A DNA stretch of 11,683 nucleotides from Phenylobacterium sp. (GTDB taxonomy: Bacteria > Pseudomonadota > Alphaproteobacteria > Caulobacterales > Caulobacteraceae): contig JAQGIJ010000469.1 of the NCBI GenBank assembly GCA_028291285.1, positions 1 to 11,683 on the forward strand, in the 5' to 3' direction. This document shows, in pieces, positions 1 through 6,452 of this stretch. The notes below the pieces were generated by a model. It did no database searches. It was not told the DNA's origin and saw only the letters and a list, made by a program, of their open reading frames with translations. A program made the translations under genes and the position numbers. Position 1 is the stretch's first letter. Each line of letters opens with the position of its first letter.

Positions 1-94
1 ACGCGCCGCGCGTCTTCGCGCCCTCCAGGCCCCAGTCGTGCAGGCCGTAGATGTTGGTGAAGATGCGGTCGCTGTCCTGCAGGATCCCGCCCAT
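1..94 (-). CDS. nuoF: NADH-quinone oxidoreductase subunit F (N-terminal fragment)
   Basis: This is the first 31 codons of the flavoprotein subunit that binds NADH, FMN and a [4Fe-4S] cluster in the peripheral arm of Complex I. The visible peptide starts MGGILQDSDRIFTN and continues IYGLHDWGLEGAKTRGA, which matches the usual NuoF N-terminus (LxDxDRIFTNxYGxxDWGLxGA). The NADH and FMN sites and the cluster cysteines lie beyond the left edge. The ATG at 94-92 shares its A with the TGA stop of nuoE (TGATG), so translation is probably coupled. Identification rests on the N-terminus and the operon position, which together are strong. Confidence 0.93.
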   Translation of the reverse strand, partial: MGGILQDSDRIFTNIYGLHDWGLEGAKTRGA

Positions 95-756
95 CAGGCC
101 TTCTCCTTCGTCGGCAGGTTGGGGATCTTGATCTCCTTGGCCCGCGAGCCGTCGTAGAGCGAGCCGTCCGTCAGCGTCGTGGGACCGCCTTCGGGCGCGG
201 CGCACTGCCGGCCGATCGCCGAGCCGGGCGCAGGCCTCTTGCCGGCGGCGAAGTCGTCGAGCAGCGCCTCCAACGTCTCCGCCGTCAGATCCTCGTAGTA
301 ATAGTCGTTGATGGCGGCCATGGGCGCGTTGGAGCAGGCCCCCATGCACTCCACCTCCTGCCAGTAGAGCTTGCCGTCCGGCGAGCGGTGGTCGTGCGGG
401 CCGATCTTGCGCTTGCACACCGCCATGAGGTCGCCCGAGCCGCGCAGCATGCAGGGCGTGGTCCCGCAGACCTGCACCAGGGCGTGCGTGCCCACCGGCT
501 CCAGCATGAACATGGTGTAGAAGGTGGCGTTCTCGAGCACCCGGATCACCGGCATGTCGAGCGTCTCGGCGACGACGCGGATGGCGGGCTCGGAGACCCA
601 GCCCTCCTGCTTCTGCACCAGCCACAAGAGCGGGATCACCGCCGACTGCTGCTTGCCGGGCGGATAGTTGGCGATCCAGCTCTTCACCTGCCTGGCCGTC
701 TCGGGCTTGAAGGCGAAGCTTTCCGGCTGGGTCGGCGAGAGGCGTCGGACGCTCAC
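94..756 (-). CDS. nuoE: NADH-quinone oxidoreductase subunit E (24 kDa, [2Fe-2S])
   Basis: This 220-residue NuoE is the thioredoxin-like subunit that carries the N1a [2Fe-2S] cluster beside NuoF in the NADH-dehydrogenase module. All four ligands are visible: Cys97 and Cys102 in CGTTPC, and Cys137 and Cys141 in CMGAC. The N-terminal helical part (SAVIPLLWLVQKQEGW, about 38-53) is typical. A tail of about 45 residues after residue 172 is rich in Gly, Pro and Lys and ends NLPTKEKA; such an extension is common in alphaproteobacterial NuoE and absent from the short E. coli form. The start is GTG at 756, chosen because the MSVRRL N-terminus fits the family and a GAGG lies 5 nt upstream, overlapping the stop of the preceding gene. 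The gap to that gene is 7 nt, and its own stop overlaps the nuoF start. Confidence 0.96.
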   Translation of the reverse strand: MSVRRLSPTQPESFAFKPETARQVKSWIANYPPGKQQSAVIPLLWLVQKQEGWVSEPAIRVVAETLDMPVIRVLENATFYTMFMLEPVGTHALVQVCGTTPCMLRGSGDLMAVCKRKIGPHDHRSPDGKLYWQEVECMGACSNAPMAAINDYYYEDLTAETLEALLDDFAAGKRPAPGSAIGRQCAAPEGGPTTLTDGSLYDGSRAKEIKIPNLPTKEKA

Positions 757-763
757 TTAAGCC

Positions 764-1114
764 TCACTTGGCGAAGTCGACGCGGGCGATCTTGCCGTCC
801 GCGAGGGTGTAGATGGCGATCACCTCGAAGGTCTCGCCGCCGGGCCTGCGGACGACCTTCTCGTGGTCGATGACCGTGGCGCCCACGGCGATGCGGTTCA
901 TGAGCTCCACCTTGTTCTCGGGGAAGTCCTTGAAGACCTGGGCGTACTTGGCCCGGTAGGCCTCCAGTCCCTGGAGGCTGGGCGCACCGTTCAGGTCGGC
1001 GACGAGGACGCCCTCGGCGAAGAAGGCGCAGTAGGCGTCAAGGTCCTGGGCGTTGTAGGCCTCGAGCTGGGCCTGCACCAGGTCGAGGTTCGAAAGCTTG
1101 CCGGCCACCGTCAA
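764..1114 (-). CDS. NTF2-like / SnoaL-like small protein embedded in the nuo operon
   Basis: This 116-residue protein has the look of an NTF2/SnoaL-fold (steroid isomerase-like) domain. It has an N-terminal helix with [16 protein letters not shown] (19-34), then a strand/loop VLVADLNG, a helix around [16 protein letters not shown] (50-65), and C-terminal strands ending [17 protein letters not shown]. The family fold forms a cone-shaped pocket; its members include isomerases, hydrolases and non-catalytic binding proteins, so no reaction can be assigned. It sits between nuoD and nuoE. The best start is TTG at 1114, because TTGA overlaps the nuoD stop and GGGGAG lies 8 nt upstream. GTG at 1108 is an alternative. 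It is not a standard Complex I subunit; a role in assembly or stability is only inferred from position and coupling. Confidence 0.82.
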   Translation of the reverse strand: MTVAGKLSNLDLVQAQLEAYNAQDLDAYCAFFAEGVLVADLNGAPSLQGLEAYRAKYAQVFKDFPENKVELMNRIAVGATVIDHEKVVRRPGGETFEVIAIYTLADGKIARVDFAK

Positions 1115-2343
1115 CGGTCGATCTCCCCGAAGACGATGTCGAGCGAGCCCAGGATGGCGGAGACGTCGGCCAGCATGTGGCCGCGGTTCATCCAGTCCAT
1201 GGCCTGCAGGTGCGGATAGCCCGGCGCGCGGATCTTGCAGCGGTACGGCTTATTGGTGCCGTCGCTGACGAGATAGATCCCGAACTCGCCCTTCGGCGCC
1301 TCGACCGCGGCATAGATCTCGCCCACCGGCGTTCGGTAGCCCTCGGTGTAGAGCTTGAAGTGATGGATCAGCGCTTCCATCGAGCGCTTCATCTCGCCGC
1401 GCCGGGGCGGCGCGACCTTGTGGTCGTCGGCGAGCACCAGGCCTGGCGTCTTCATCAGACGCAGGCAGGCTTCCTTCATGATCTTGGTCGACTGGCGCAT
1501 CTCCTCCATGCGGCAGAGGTAGCGGTCGTAGCAATCGCCGTGGACGCCGAGCGGCACCTCAAACTCGAAGTCGGAGTAGCACTCGTAGGGCTGCGAGCGG
1601 CGCAGGTCCCAGGGGATGCCGCTGCCGCGCACCATGACGCCGGAGAAGCCCCAGGCGATCGCCTCGTCCTTGGTGACCTTGCCGATGTCGACGTTGCGCT
1701 GCTTGAAGATGCGGTTGTCGGTGATCAGGCCCTCGATGTCGTCGAGCACCTTGGGGAAGGCGTCGCACCAGTCGCTGATGTCCTGAACGAGGTCCGGCGG
1801 CAGGTCCTGGCGCACCCCGCCCACGCGAAAGTAGTTGGCGTGCATCCGCGCGCCCGAGGCGCGCTCGTAGAACACCATCAGCTTCTCGCGCTCTTCGAAG
1901 CCCCACAGCGGCGGAGTGAGCGCGCCCACGTCCATGGCCTGGGTGGTCACGTTGAGCAGGTGGTTCAGGATGCGGCCGATCTCGGAATAGAGCACCCGGA
2001 TCAGCTGCCCGCGGATCGGGGCCTCGACCCCCAGCAGCCGCTCGATGGCGAGCACATAGGCGTGCTCCTGGTTCATCGGCGCCACATAGTCCAGCCGGTC
2101 CATATAGGGGATGGTCTGGGCGTAGGGCCGGGCCTCGATCAGCTTCTCGGTGCCGCGGTGCAGCAGGCCGATGTGCGGGTCGACCCGCTCGACGATCTCC
2201 CCGTCGAGCTCCAGCACCAGGCGCAGCACGCCGTGGGCCGCCGGGTGCTGCGGGCCGAAGTTGATGTTGAACCGGCGGATCTTGGTCTCGCCGCCGGCAG
2301 CGCTGGCGTCGGTCGGGACGGCGGGCGCGTTTTCGCCGGTCAT
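1111..2343 (-). CDS. nuoD: NADH-quinone oxidoreductase subunit D (49 kDa)
   Basis: NuoD (410 residues) is the hydrogenase-large-subunit-like protein that, with NuoB, forms the ubiquinone-reducing site at the membrane interface of Complex I. The segment [16 protein letters not shown] (about 27-42) and the PYMDRLDYV segment (about 79-87) correspond to the conserved regions that line the quinone chamber in solved Complex I structures. The C-terminus ends in DIVFGEIDR, as in most NuoD proteins, and no [NiFe] cysteine pairs are present, as expected for the respiratory form. The length is normal and no frame break is seen. ATG at 2343 overlaps the TGA of the upstream membrane-protein gene (ATGA), and its own TGA overlaps the TTG start of the NTF2-like gene. 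The first 20 or so residues are Ala/Pro-rich and probably flexible. Confidence 0.97.
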   Translation of the reverse strand: MTGENAPAVPTDASAAGGETKIRRFNINFGPQHPAAHGVLRLVLELDGEIVERVDPHIGLLHRGTEKLIEARPYAQTIPYMDRLDYVAPMNQEHAYVLAIERLLGVEAPIRGQLIRVLYSEIGRILNHLLNVTTQAMDVGALTPPLWGFEEREKLMVFYERASGARMHANYFRVGGVRQDLPPDLVQDISDWCDAFPKVLDDIEGLITDNRIFKQRNVDIGKVTKDEAIAWGFSGVMVRGSGIPWDLRRSQPYECYSDFEFEVPLGVHGDCYDRYLCRMEEMRQSTKIMKEACLRLMKTPGLVLADDHKVAPPRRGEMKRSMEALIHHFKLYTEGYRTPVGEIYAAVEAPKGEFGIYLVSDGTNKPYRCKIRAPGYPHLQAMDWMNRGHMLADVSAILGSLDIVFGEIDR

Positions 2344-2747
2344 GCCTTGATCTCCGATCGCGCGGCGCGCAGCGCCATCCAGGCGAGCCCCAGCAGCGCC
2401 GCGGCAAGGCCCGCCGCGGGCAGGGTCAGGGCCGCGCGGTCCAGCATCCCGCCGCCGAACGCGCGGCCGAGCGGCAGGCCCACGGCCACCGACGGGAGGA
2501 TCCAGGCGATGGAGAACCTCTTGCCGGCGCGCTTGGCGAACTCGATCCGCGCCACGGAGGCGAAGCCCGCCGCCATCGCCAGCACGGCCACCAGGACCGC
2601 GAAGCCGATGACCCGCAGCTCGGCCGCGCCGAGGTTCAGGTCGGCGCGCTCGCTGGTGAGCTTGCTGGCCAGGCCGATGAAGAACATCACGCCCGAATTG
2701 AACGCGAGATAGCCCGGCAGCTGCCGGAGCCGTTCGGCTGGCGCCAT
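2340..2747 (-). CDS. hypothetical multi-pass membrane protein between nuoC and nuoD
   Basis: This gene encodes a 135-residue protein I cannot assign to a named family. Three clear hydrophobic segments are visible at about 45-66 ([15 protein letters not shown]), 78-94 ([15 protein letters not shown]) and 105-127 ([17 protein letters not shown]), and a weaker one at 12-28. The loop between the second and third segments (KRAGKR, about 72-77) is basic and the C-terminus ends RAARSEIKA. The ATG at 2747 shares its A with the nuoC stop (TGATG); a GTG one codon earlier is possible. The stop overlaps the nuoD ATG by four bases. A longer reading frame extends upstream but only within nuoC, so it was not used. 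A Complex I accessory or assembly role is inferred from context alone. Confidence 0.8.
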   Translation of the reverse strand: MAPAERLRQLPGYLAFNSGVMFFIGLASKLTSERADLNLGAAELRVIGFAVLVAVLAMAAGFASVARIEFAKRAGKRFSIAWILPSVAVGLPLGRAFGGGMLDRAALTLPAAGLAAALLGLAWMALRAARSEIKA

Positions 2748-3388
2748 CACTTCGCCCCCTTGCCGGGTTCGGGCAGCGCGGCCTTTTCGTCGCCTGGCAG
2801 CGGGCCCACGCCGCGCTCCACGCCTTCCCAGGGCGACAGGAAGTCCCAGTTGCGCCACTCGACCGACTTCACCGGCTCGTAGACCACCCGCTTGAGCTCG
2901 TCGTCGTAGCGGACCTCCACATAGCCCGTCATCGGGAAGTCCTTGCGCAGCGGGTGGCCGTGGAAGCCGTAGTCGGTGAGGATGCGGCGCAGGTCCGGGT
3001 GGCCCTCGAAGAAGACGCCGTACATGTCGAACGCTTCGCGCTCGTACCAGTCGGCGCAGGGGAAGACCTCGGTGATCGACGGGACGGCGGTGTCCTCGTC
3101 GGTCTCGAGCTTGACCCGCACCCGCAGGTTCCGGGTCATCGAGAGCAGGTGGTAGACCACGTCGAAGCGCCGCTCGCGCTCCGGATAGTCCGCGCCCGCC
3201 AGGTCGATCAGCTGCTGGAAGGCCTGGGCGTCGCGCAGGTAGCGCATCGCCTCGGCGATCCTGGGCATCTGGGCGGTCACGTTGAGGTCGCCGAACGCCA
3301 CCTCGTAGCTGGTGAAGAGACCCGCGCCGTTGACCACGAGATCCTGGCCGAGCGCCTCGAGCTCGGCGTGGGTCGGCGGCCAGCTCAT
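2747..3388 (-). CDS. nuoC: NADH-quinone oxidoreductase subunit C (30 kDa)
   Basis: NuoC (213 residues) is the peripheral-arm subunit that packs against NuoD and NuoB. The family signature spans about residues 116-152: [20 protein letters not shown] followed by [17 protein letters not shown]. Downstream, [18 protein letters not shown] and the WDFLSPWEG segment are also typical of alphaproteobacterial and mitochondrial forms. NuoC is a stand-alone gene here, not fused to nuoD as in E. coli. ATG at 3388 overlaps the nuoB stop in an ATGA. The reading frame continues upstream of this start, but only as an out-of-frame translation of nuoB. The tail after residue 195 is short, charged and Pro-rich. 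Confidence 0.97.
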   Translation of the reverse strand: MSWPPTHAELEALGQDLVVNGAGLFTSYEVAFGDLNVTAQMPRIAEAMRYLRDAQAFQQLIDLAGADYPERERRFDVVYHLLSMTRNLRVRVKLETDEDTAVPSITEVFPCADWYEREAFDMYGVFFEGHPDLRRILTDYGFHGHPLRKDFPMTGYVEVRYDDELKRVVYEPVKSVEWRNWDFLSPWEGVERGVGPLPGDEKAALPEPGKGAK

Positions 3389-3981
3389 CGCACGATGGTC
3401 CCGGTGCGGCGGATCTTCTTCTGCAGCTGCAGCACGCCGTAGACCAGCGCCTCGGCGGTCGGCGGGCAGCCGGGGACGTAGACGTCCACCGGCACGATGC
3501 GGTCGCAGCCGCGCACCGTCGAATAGCTGAAGTAGTAGTAGCCGCCGCCGTTGGCGCAGCTGCCCATGGAGATCACGTAGCGCGGCTCCGGCATCTGGTC
3601 GTAGACCTTGCGCAGGGCCGGAGCCATCTTGTTCACCAGGGTGCCGGCGACGATCATCACGTCGGACTGGCGGGGGCTGGCGCGCGGGGCGAAGCCGTAG
3701 CGCTCCAGGTCGTAGCGGGGCATCGAGGCCTGCATCATCTCGATGGCGCAACAGGCGAGCCCGAAGGTCATCCACATCAGCGAGCCGGTGCGCGCCCAGG
3801 TGATCAGGTCATCGGCGGCCGCGGTGATGAAGCCCTTGTCGGCGAGCTGCTGGGAGACGCCGTCGAAGTAGGGGTCGTGCGTCTTGGGATCATAGCCCTC
3901 GACCCCGCTGCGGCCGCCCGCGCGCGCAGGTACTGTGAGGGGGCCCCGGCCGGCCTCGCCCGCAGGAACGATCACTCCCAT
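3385..3981 (-). CDS. nuoB: NADH-quinone oxidoreductase subunit B (PSST, [4Fe-4S] N2)
   Basis: NuoB (198 residues) binds the terminal [4Fe-4S] cluster N2, which passes electrons to ubiquinone. The ligands are present: adjacent Cys77 and Cys78 in [10 protein letters not shown], Cys142 in MGSCANGG and Cys172 in [29 protein letters not shown] and [20 protein letters not shown] are standard family segments. The first 25 or so residues are Gly/Pro-rich and poorly conserved. ATG at 3981 was chosen because GGGAG lies 7 nt upstream; it places the start 10 bp inside the end of nuoA. The open frame extends further upstream, but only across nuoA in another frame. The TGA overlaps the nuoC start. Confidence 0.96.
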   Translation of the reverse strand: MGVIVPAGEAGRGPLTVPARAGGRSGVEGYDPKTHDPYFDGVSQQLADKGFITAAADDLITWARTGSLMWMTFGLACCAIEMMQASMPRYDLERYGFAPRASPRQSDVMIVAGTLVNKMAPALRKVYDQMPEPRYVISMGSCANGGGYYYFSYSTVRGCDRIVPVDVYVPGCPPTAEALVYGVLQLQKKIRRTGTIVR

Positions 3982-4349
3982 TCCAGGGCTCCCTTTTTCC
4001 ACTCGTAGATGAAGCCCACGGTGAGCACGCCCAGGAAGCTCATCATCGACCAGAAGGCGAACTGGCCGGCGGCGACCGGCAGCTTCATCAGCGCCACGGC
4101 CCAGGGGAACAGGAAGGCCACTTCCAGGTCGAAGATGATGAACAGGATGGAGACCAGGTAGAACCGCACATCGAACTTCATGCGCGCGTCGTCGAAGGCG
4201 TTGAAGCCGCATTCGTAGGAGGACAGCTTCTCGGGGTCGGGCGCCTTGGGCGCGAACACCGCTGCGGCCAGGATGAAGGCGATACCCAGCGCCGCCGCGA
4301 TCCCCAGGAAGATCACGATCGGCAGGTACTGCAAAAGGAAGGCGTTCAT
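3972..4349 (-). CDS. nuoA: NADH-quinone oxidoreductase subunit A (ND3-like)
   Basis: NuoA (125 residues) is a three-helix membrane subunit of Complex I. Hydrophobic segments lie at about 6-33, 62-88 and 96-114. The long loop between helices 1 and 2 contains [20 protein letters not shown] (about 43-62), with the conserved Cys47 that in mitochondrial ND3 reports the active/deactive transition. [17 protein letters not shown] follows and is highly conserved. It is the first gene of the operon; no other minus-strand gene lies upstream before the tRNA. ATG at 4349 has GAGG 5 nt upstream. Two GANTC sites lie in the 20 nt before the start, described separately. Confidence 0.97.
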   Translation of the reverse strand: MNAFLLQYLPIVIFLGIAAALGIAFILAAAVFAPKAPDPEKLSSYECGFNAFDDARMKFDVRFYLVSILFIIFDLEVAFLFPWAVALMKLPVAAGQFAFWSMMSFLGVLTVGFIYEWKKGALEWE

Positions 4350-4350
4350 G

Positions 4351-4518
4351 GAGTCCTCGAAGGGAGTCGCGGGCCCTTCTAGACCAGCCCTTCCGCCGAT
4401 TCAAACAAGGCTTTGATACCGTTGTCAGGCGACCTGAGGAGGCGGCGTTTCGGGGCGTTCAGCCCGGTTTTCCACCGCCCTTGCCGCGGGCGCGCGCACT
4501 CTGCCGTTGACACGATTC
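4351..4518. promoter_or_regulatory. cluster of four GANTC (CcrM-type) methylation sites
   Basis: GAGTC occurs at 4351-4355 and 4364-4368, and GATTC at 4398-4402 and 4514-4518, all within the 216-bp gap between nuoA and tRNA-Asp. In Caulobacter and relatives GANTC is methylated by the cell-cycle methyltransferase CcrM, and its methylation state affects transcription of some genes. The sites sit next to the nuoA start codon, on the candidate nuo -10 box, and in the spacer of the candidate tRNA-Asp promoter. By eye I found only about five other GANTC sites in the whole window. Confidence 0.55.
4400..4428 (-). promoter_or_regulatory. candidate sigma-70-type promoter for the nuo operon
   Basis: On the minus strand CTGACA (4428-4423) is followed after 17 nt by TTTGAA (4405-4400), about 50 nt before the nuoA ATG. 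The -35 match is good and the -10 match is poor (three of six). A GANTC site (4398-4402) overlaps the -10 box. No better pair was seen between nuoA and the tRNA, so the start site could differ. Confidence 0.3.
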
Positions 4519-4535
4519 CGGGCGGGACCTATTGG
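4507..4535 (+). promoter_or_regulatory. candidate promoter for tRNA-Asp
   Basis: A perfect TTGACA (4507-4512) is followed after 17 nt by TATTGG (4530-4535). Transcription would begin near 4542, about 24 nt before the mature tRNA 5' end. The -10 box is weak but the -35 box and spacing are ideal. A GATTC (4514-4518) lies in the spacer. Confidence 0.55.
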
Positions 4536-4565
4536 AGCCGCCTCGCACGGCCGAAGGGCCGTTGA

Positions 4566-4642
<77 letters not shown>

Positions 4643-4661
4643 CTCCCTCCCTTGATGTGGC

Positions 4662-4680
4662 CGCCGGCGCGCAGCCGGCG
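4662..4680. terminator. GC-rich hairpin downstream of tRNA-Asp (possible terminator)
   Basis: CGCCGGC (4662-4668) and GCCGGCG (4674-4680) form a perfect 7-bp stem with a 5-nt loop, starting 20 nt after the tRNA. No T run follows on either strand, so it is a weak intrinsic terminator at best. It could serve either the tRNA (plus) or the end of the SDR gene (minus). Confidence 0.3.
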
Positions 4681-4735
4681 CATGCCTACCGTCTCGCCCG
4701 CGGCATCTTCTCGAAGCTTTGCACGCCGGCGTGCA

Positions 4736-5635
4736 TCAGGCGCCAGGGCTCGGCGTCCCCGGCTCCACGTGAGGGAAGACCGGCCGGAACGCCCGCGGCT
4801 CCCATCCAAAGTCGCGCTCGGCCGGCCCGCCGTCAAAGGTGAGGTCCTGGTTCATCCGCTCGCCCATGGCCGCGGTGGCGCCCGGCAGGCGTCGGCGCGC
4901 CAGGCCGAAGCCCAGCCGCCAGAGGGCCTCGGGCGCGCAGAGGATCCGCGGCGTACGGTCGAGGCCGAAGAAGATCCGCTCGACCATCGCCTTGTAGGTG
5001 AGGGTCTCGCCGCCGGGCAGGTCGTAGGCGCGCCCGGGCGTCAGCGGCGAGGCCGCCGCGGCCATGGCCGCCCAGGCCAGGTCCTCGGCGTGCACCGGCT
5101 GGCGAAGGCCCCGCGCCGGCCCGGCCAGCGGCAGCACCTTGCAACGCTCCGCCAGCCGCGCGAGCCGGCTGACGTTCCCGTCCAGGCCTTCCGAATAGAT
5201 CATGGTCGGCCGCAGCAGGGTCCAGGCGACGTCGCGGGCGTCGCAGAAGCCCCGCACCGCGTCCTCGGCCGCGGCGAGCCGGGCCGCGGTGGTCCGCTCC
5301 GCCGCCTCGCGCGAGCGCGCCTTGGTCACCGCGCTGGTCGACGAGAAGGCCACCAGCCGGCGCATGCCGGCGGCCTCCAGCGCGGGCAGCACGGCGGCCA
5401 GCAGCCAGATCGGGCAGAGGCTGAGCACCGTCTCCACGAAGGGCAGCTCGAGGGTCTCCGGCCGCTCCAGGTCGCCGGCGATCCAGCGGACGCCATCGAG
5501 GCCGTCCTCCCGCGGCCGGCGGCTGAGCGCTATCGTCACCGAGCGCTGGGCGCCGAGCCTGGGCAGCAGGTAGCGCCCCACCAGGCTGGTGCCGCCGACC
5601 ACCAGGACCGGCTCGCGAAGACGGTGGAGACTCAT
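4736..5635 (-). CDS. atypical NAD(P)-binding SDR / epimerase-like protein
   Basis: This 299-residue protein has an extended-SDR N-terminus: VLVVGGTSLVGRYLLPRL holds the dinucleotide-binding GGTSLVG (14-20), and WIAGDLE (51-57) is the usual strand after the first repeats. LVAFSSTSAV (94-103) supplies the Ser strand, and LRPTMIYSEG (141-150), RQPVHAEDLA (179-188), and the C-terminal RDFGWEPRAFRP (274-285) match the NAD-dependent epimerase/dehydratase family. The YxxxK catalytic pair expected after the SST segment is absent; that stretch is Ala/Arg/Glu-rich. It may therefore be an atypical SDR with a binding or structural role, or use other residues. The start is ATG at 5635, without a clear ribosome-binding site. 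It diverges from the methyltransferase across an 82-bp gap. Substrate unknown. Confidence 0.85.
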   Translation of the reverse strand: MSLHRLREPVLVVGGTSLVGRYLLPRLGAQRSVTIALSRRPREDGLDGVRWIAGDLERPETLELPFVETVLSLCPIWLLAAVLPALEAAGMRRLVAFSSTSAVTKARSREAAERTTAARLAAAEDAVRGFCDARDVAWTLLRPTMIYSEGLDGNVSRLARLAERCKVLPLAGPARGLRQPVHAEDLAWAAMAAAASPLTPGRAYDLPGGETLTYKAMVERIFFGLDRTPRILCAPEALWRLGFGLARRRLPGATAAMGERMNQDLTFDGGPAERDFGWEPRAFRPVFPHVEPGTPSPGA

Positions 5636-5646
5636 CGGCTTTCGGC

Positions 5647-5677
5647 TTGCCCTTGCCTGCGTCGGCCGATCTATATG
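5647..5677 (+). promoter_or_regulatory. candidate promoter for the methyltransferase gene
   Basis: TTGCCC (5647-5652) and CTATAT (5671-5676) are separated by 18 nt, in the 82-bp gap between two divergent genes. The start site would be near 5683, giving a leader of about 35 nt. The same AT-rich element reads TATAGA on the minus strand, so it might also serve the SDR gene, with a poorly spaced TTGTGG at 5696-5691. Confidence 0.35.
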
Positions 5678-5717
5678 CCGCGGTGACGCTCCACAACCGG
5701 TTGCAGGGACGCGGGCT

Positions 5718-6452
5718 TTGAGCGCGGGCGGCGATCCTAGCTACGCCGAGCTGACGCGGGCCGACCCGAACCCGCTGAAACGCGCCCTGCAGACCCGCCG
5801 CCTGGCCGACGCGCTGCGGCTCGCGCACGACCTCGCGCCGGCGCGGGTGGTCGACTACGGCGGCGGCGACGGGGCGCTGCTGCTGGCCGCCTCGGCGCTT
5901 TGGCCCCAGGCGCGCCTGATCTGCTTCGAACCCGCCCCGCAGCTCGCCGCCCAGGCCCGCGCCCTGCTGGCGCAGACTCCCGGCGCCGAGGTGATCGAGA
6001 CCGAGAGCGCGCTCGCCGACGGCGCGGCCGACCTCGTCTTCTGCACCGAGGTGTTCGAGCACCTGCCCCCGGCCGAGACGGCGCGGGCGCTGGACGAGAT
6101 CGGCCGCGTCCTGGCGCCCGCCGGCCGGGCGATCGTCGGCGTGCCGGTGGAGGTGGGCCCTCCGGCCCTGCCCAAGGGCCTGTTCCGCGCCGTGCGCCGG
6201 CCACAGGACTTCGACGCCCGGCTCGGCAACGTGCTCTCGGCGGCGCTTGGCCGGGCGCCGCGACCGCGGCCGCAGGCGCAGATCAGTCCCGGCCGGGCCT
6301 ACTATCCGCATCATGCGGGCTTCGACCACCGCCCGCTGCTGCAGGCGCTGAAGCGAGGCTTCGAGGTCGAACGATGCGTCGGCAGCCCCTTCCCGGCCCT
6401 GCCCGCCTGGCTGAACAGCGAACTTTACGTGCGCGTGCGCACGCGCACCTAG
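5718..6452 (+). CDS. class I SAM-dependent methyltransferase
   Basis: This Rossmann-fold methyltransferase has 244 residues if read from TTG at 5718. Motif I is VVDYGGGDG (44-52), the acidic residue at the end of strand 2 is Glu71 in ICFEPAP, and DLVFCTEVFEHL (105-116) is the post-II/III segment typical of Methyltransf_11/12-like proteins. VLAPAGRAIVGVPVEVG (131-147) follows, and a less typical C-terminal part contains AYYPHHAGFDH. The acceptor substrate is not visible. TTG was chosen because AGGGA lies upstream at good spacing, family similarity begins just after it, and upstream in-frame ATG codons lie inside the divergent SDR gene. It is the only plus-strand protein gene in the window. Its TAG stop overlaps the stop of the convergent oxidoreductase by four bases. 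Confidence 0.85.
   Translation: MSAGGDPSYAELTRADPNPLKRALQTRRLADALRLAHDLAPARVVDYGGGDGALLLAASALWPQARLICFEPAPQLAAQARALLAQTPGAEVIETESALADGAADLVFCTEVFEHLPPAETARALDEIGRVLAPAGRAIVGVPVEVGPPALPKGLFRAVRRPQDFDARLGNVLSAALGRAPRPRPQAQISPGRAYYPHHAGFDHRPLLQALKRGFEVERCVGSPFPALPAWLNSELYVRVRTRT
6429..6448. repeat. 20-bp perfect palindrome, alternating purine/pyrimidine
   Basis: The ten bases GTGCGCGTGC (6429-6438) are followed directly by their reverse complement (6439-6448), with no loop. The alternating pyrimidine/purine run extends to 6426-6448 (23 nt), the composition known to favour left-handed Z-DNA. It encodes the last VRVRTRT residues of the methyltransferase and ends one base before the shared CTAG stops. 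Confidence 0.9.

Noticed and set aside
1177..2712. 511-residue plus-strand open frame opposite nuoD
   Set aside because: It is the antisense shadow of nuoD and the adjacent membrane gene; long antisense frames are expected at this GC content, and the peptide is a His/Val/Arg/Leu-rich low-information sequence.
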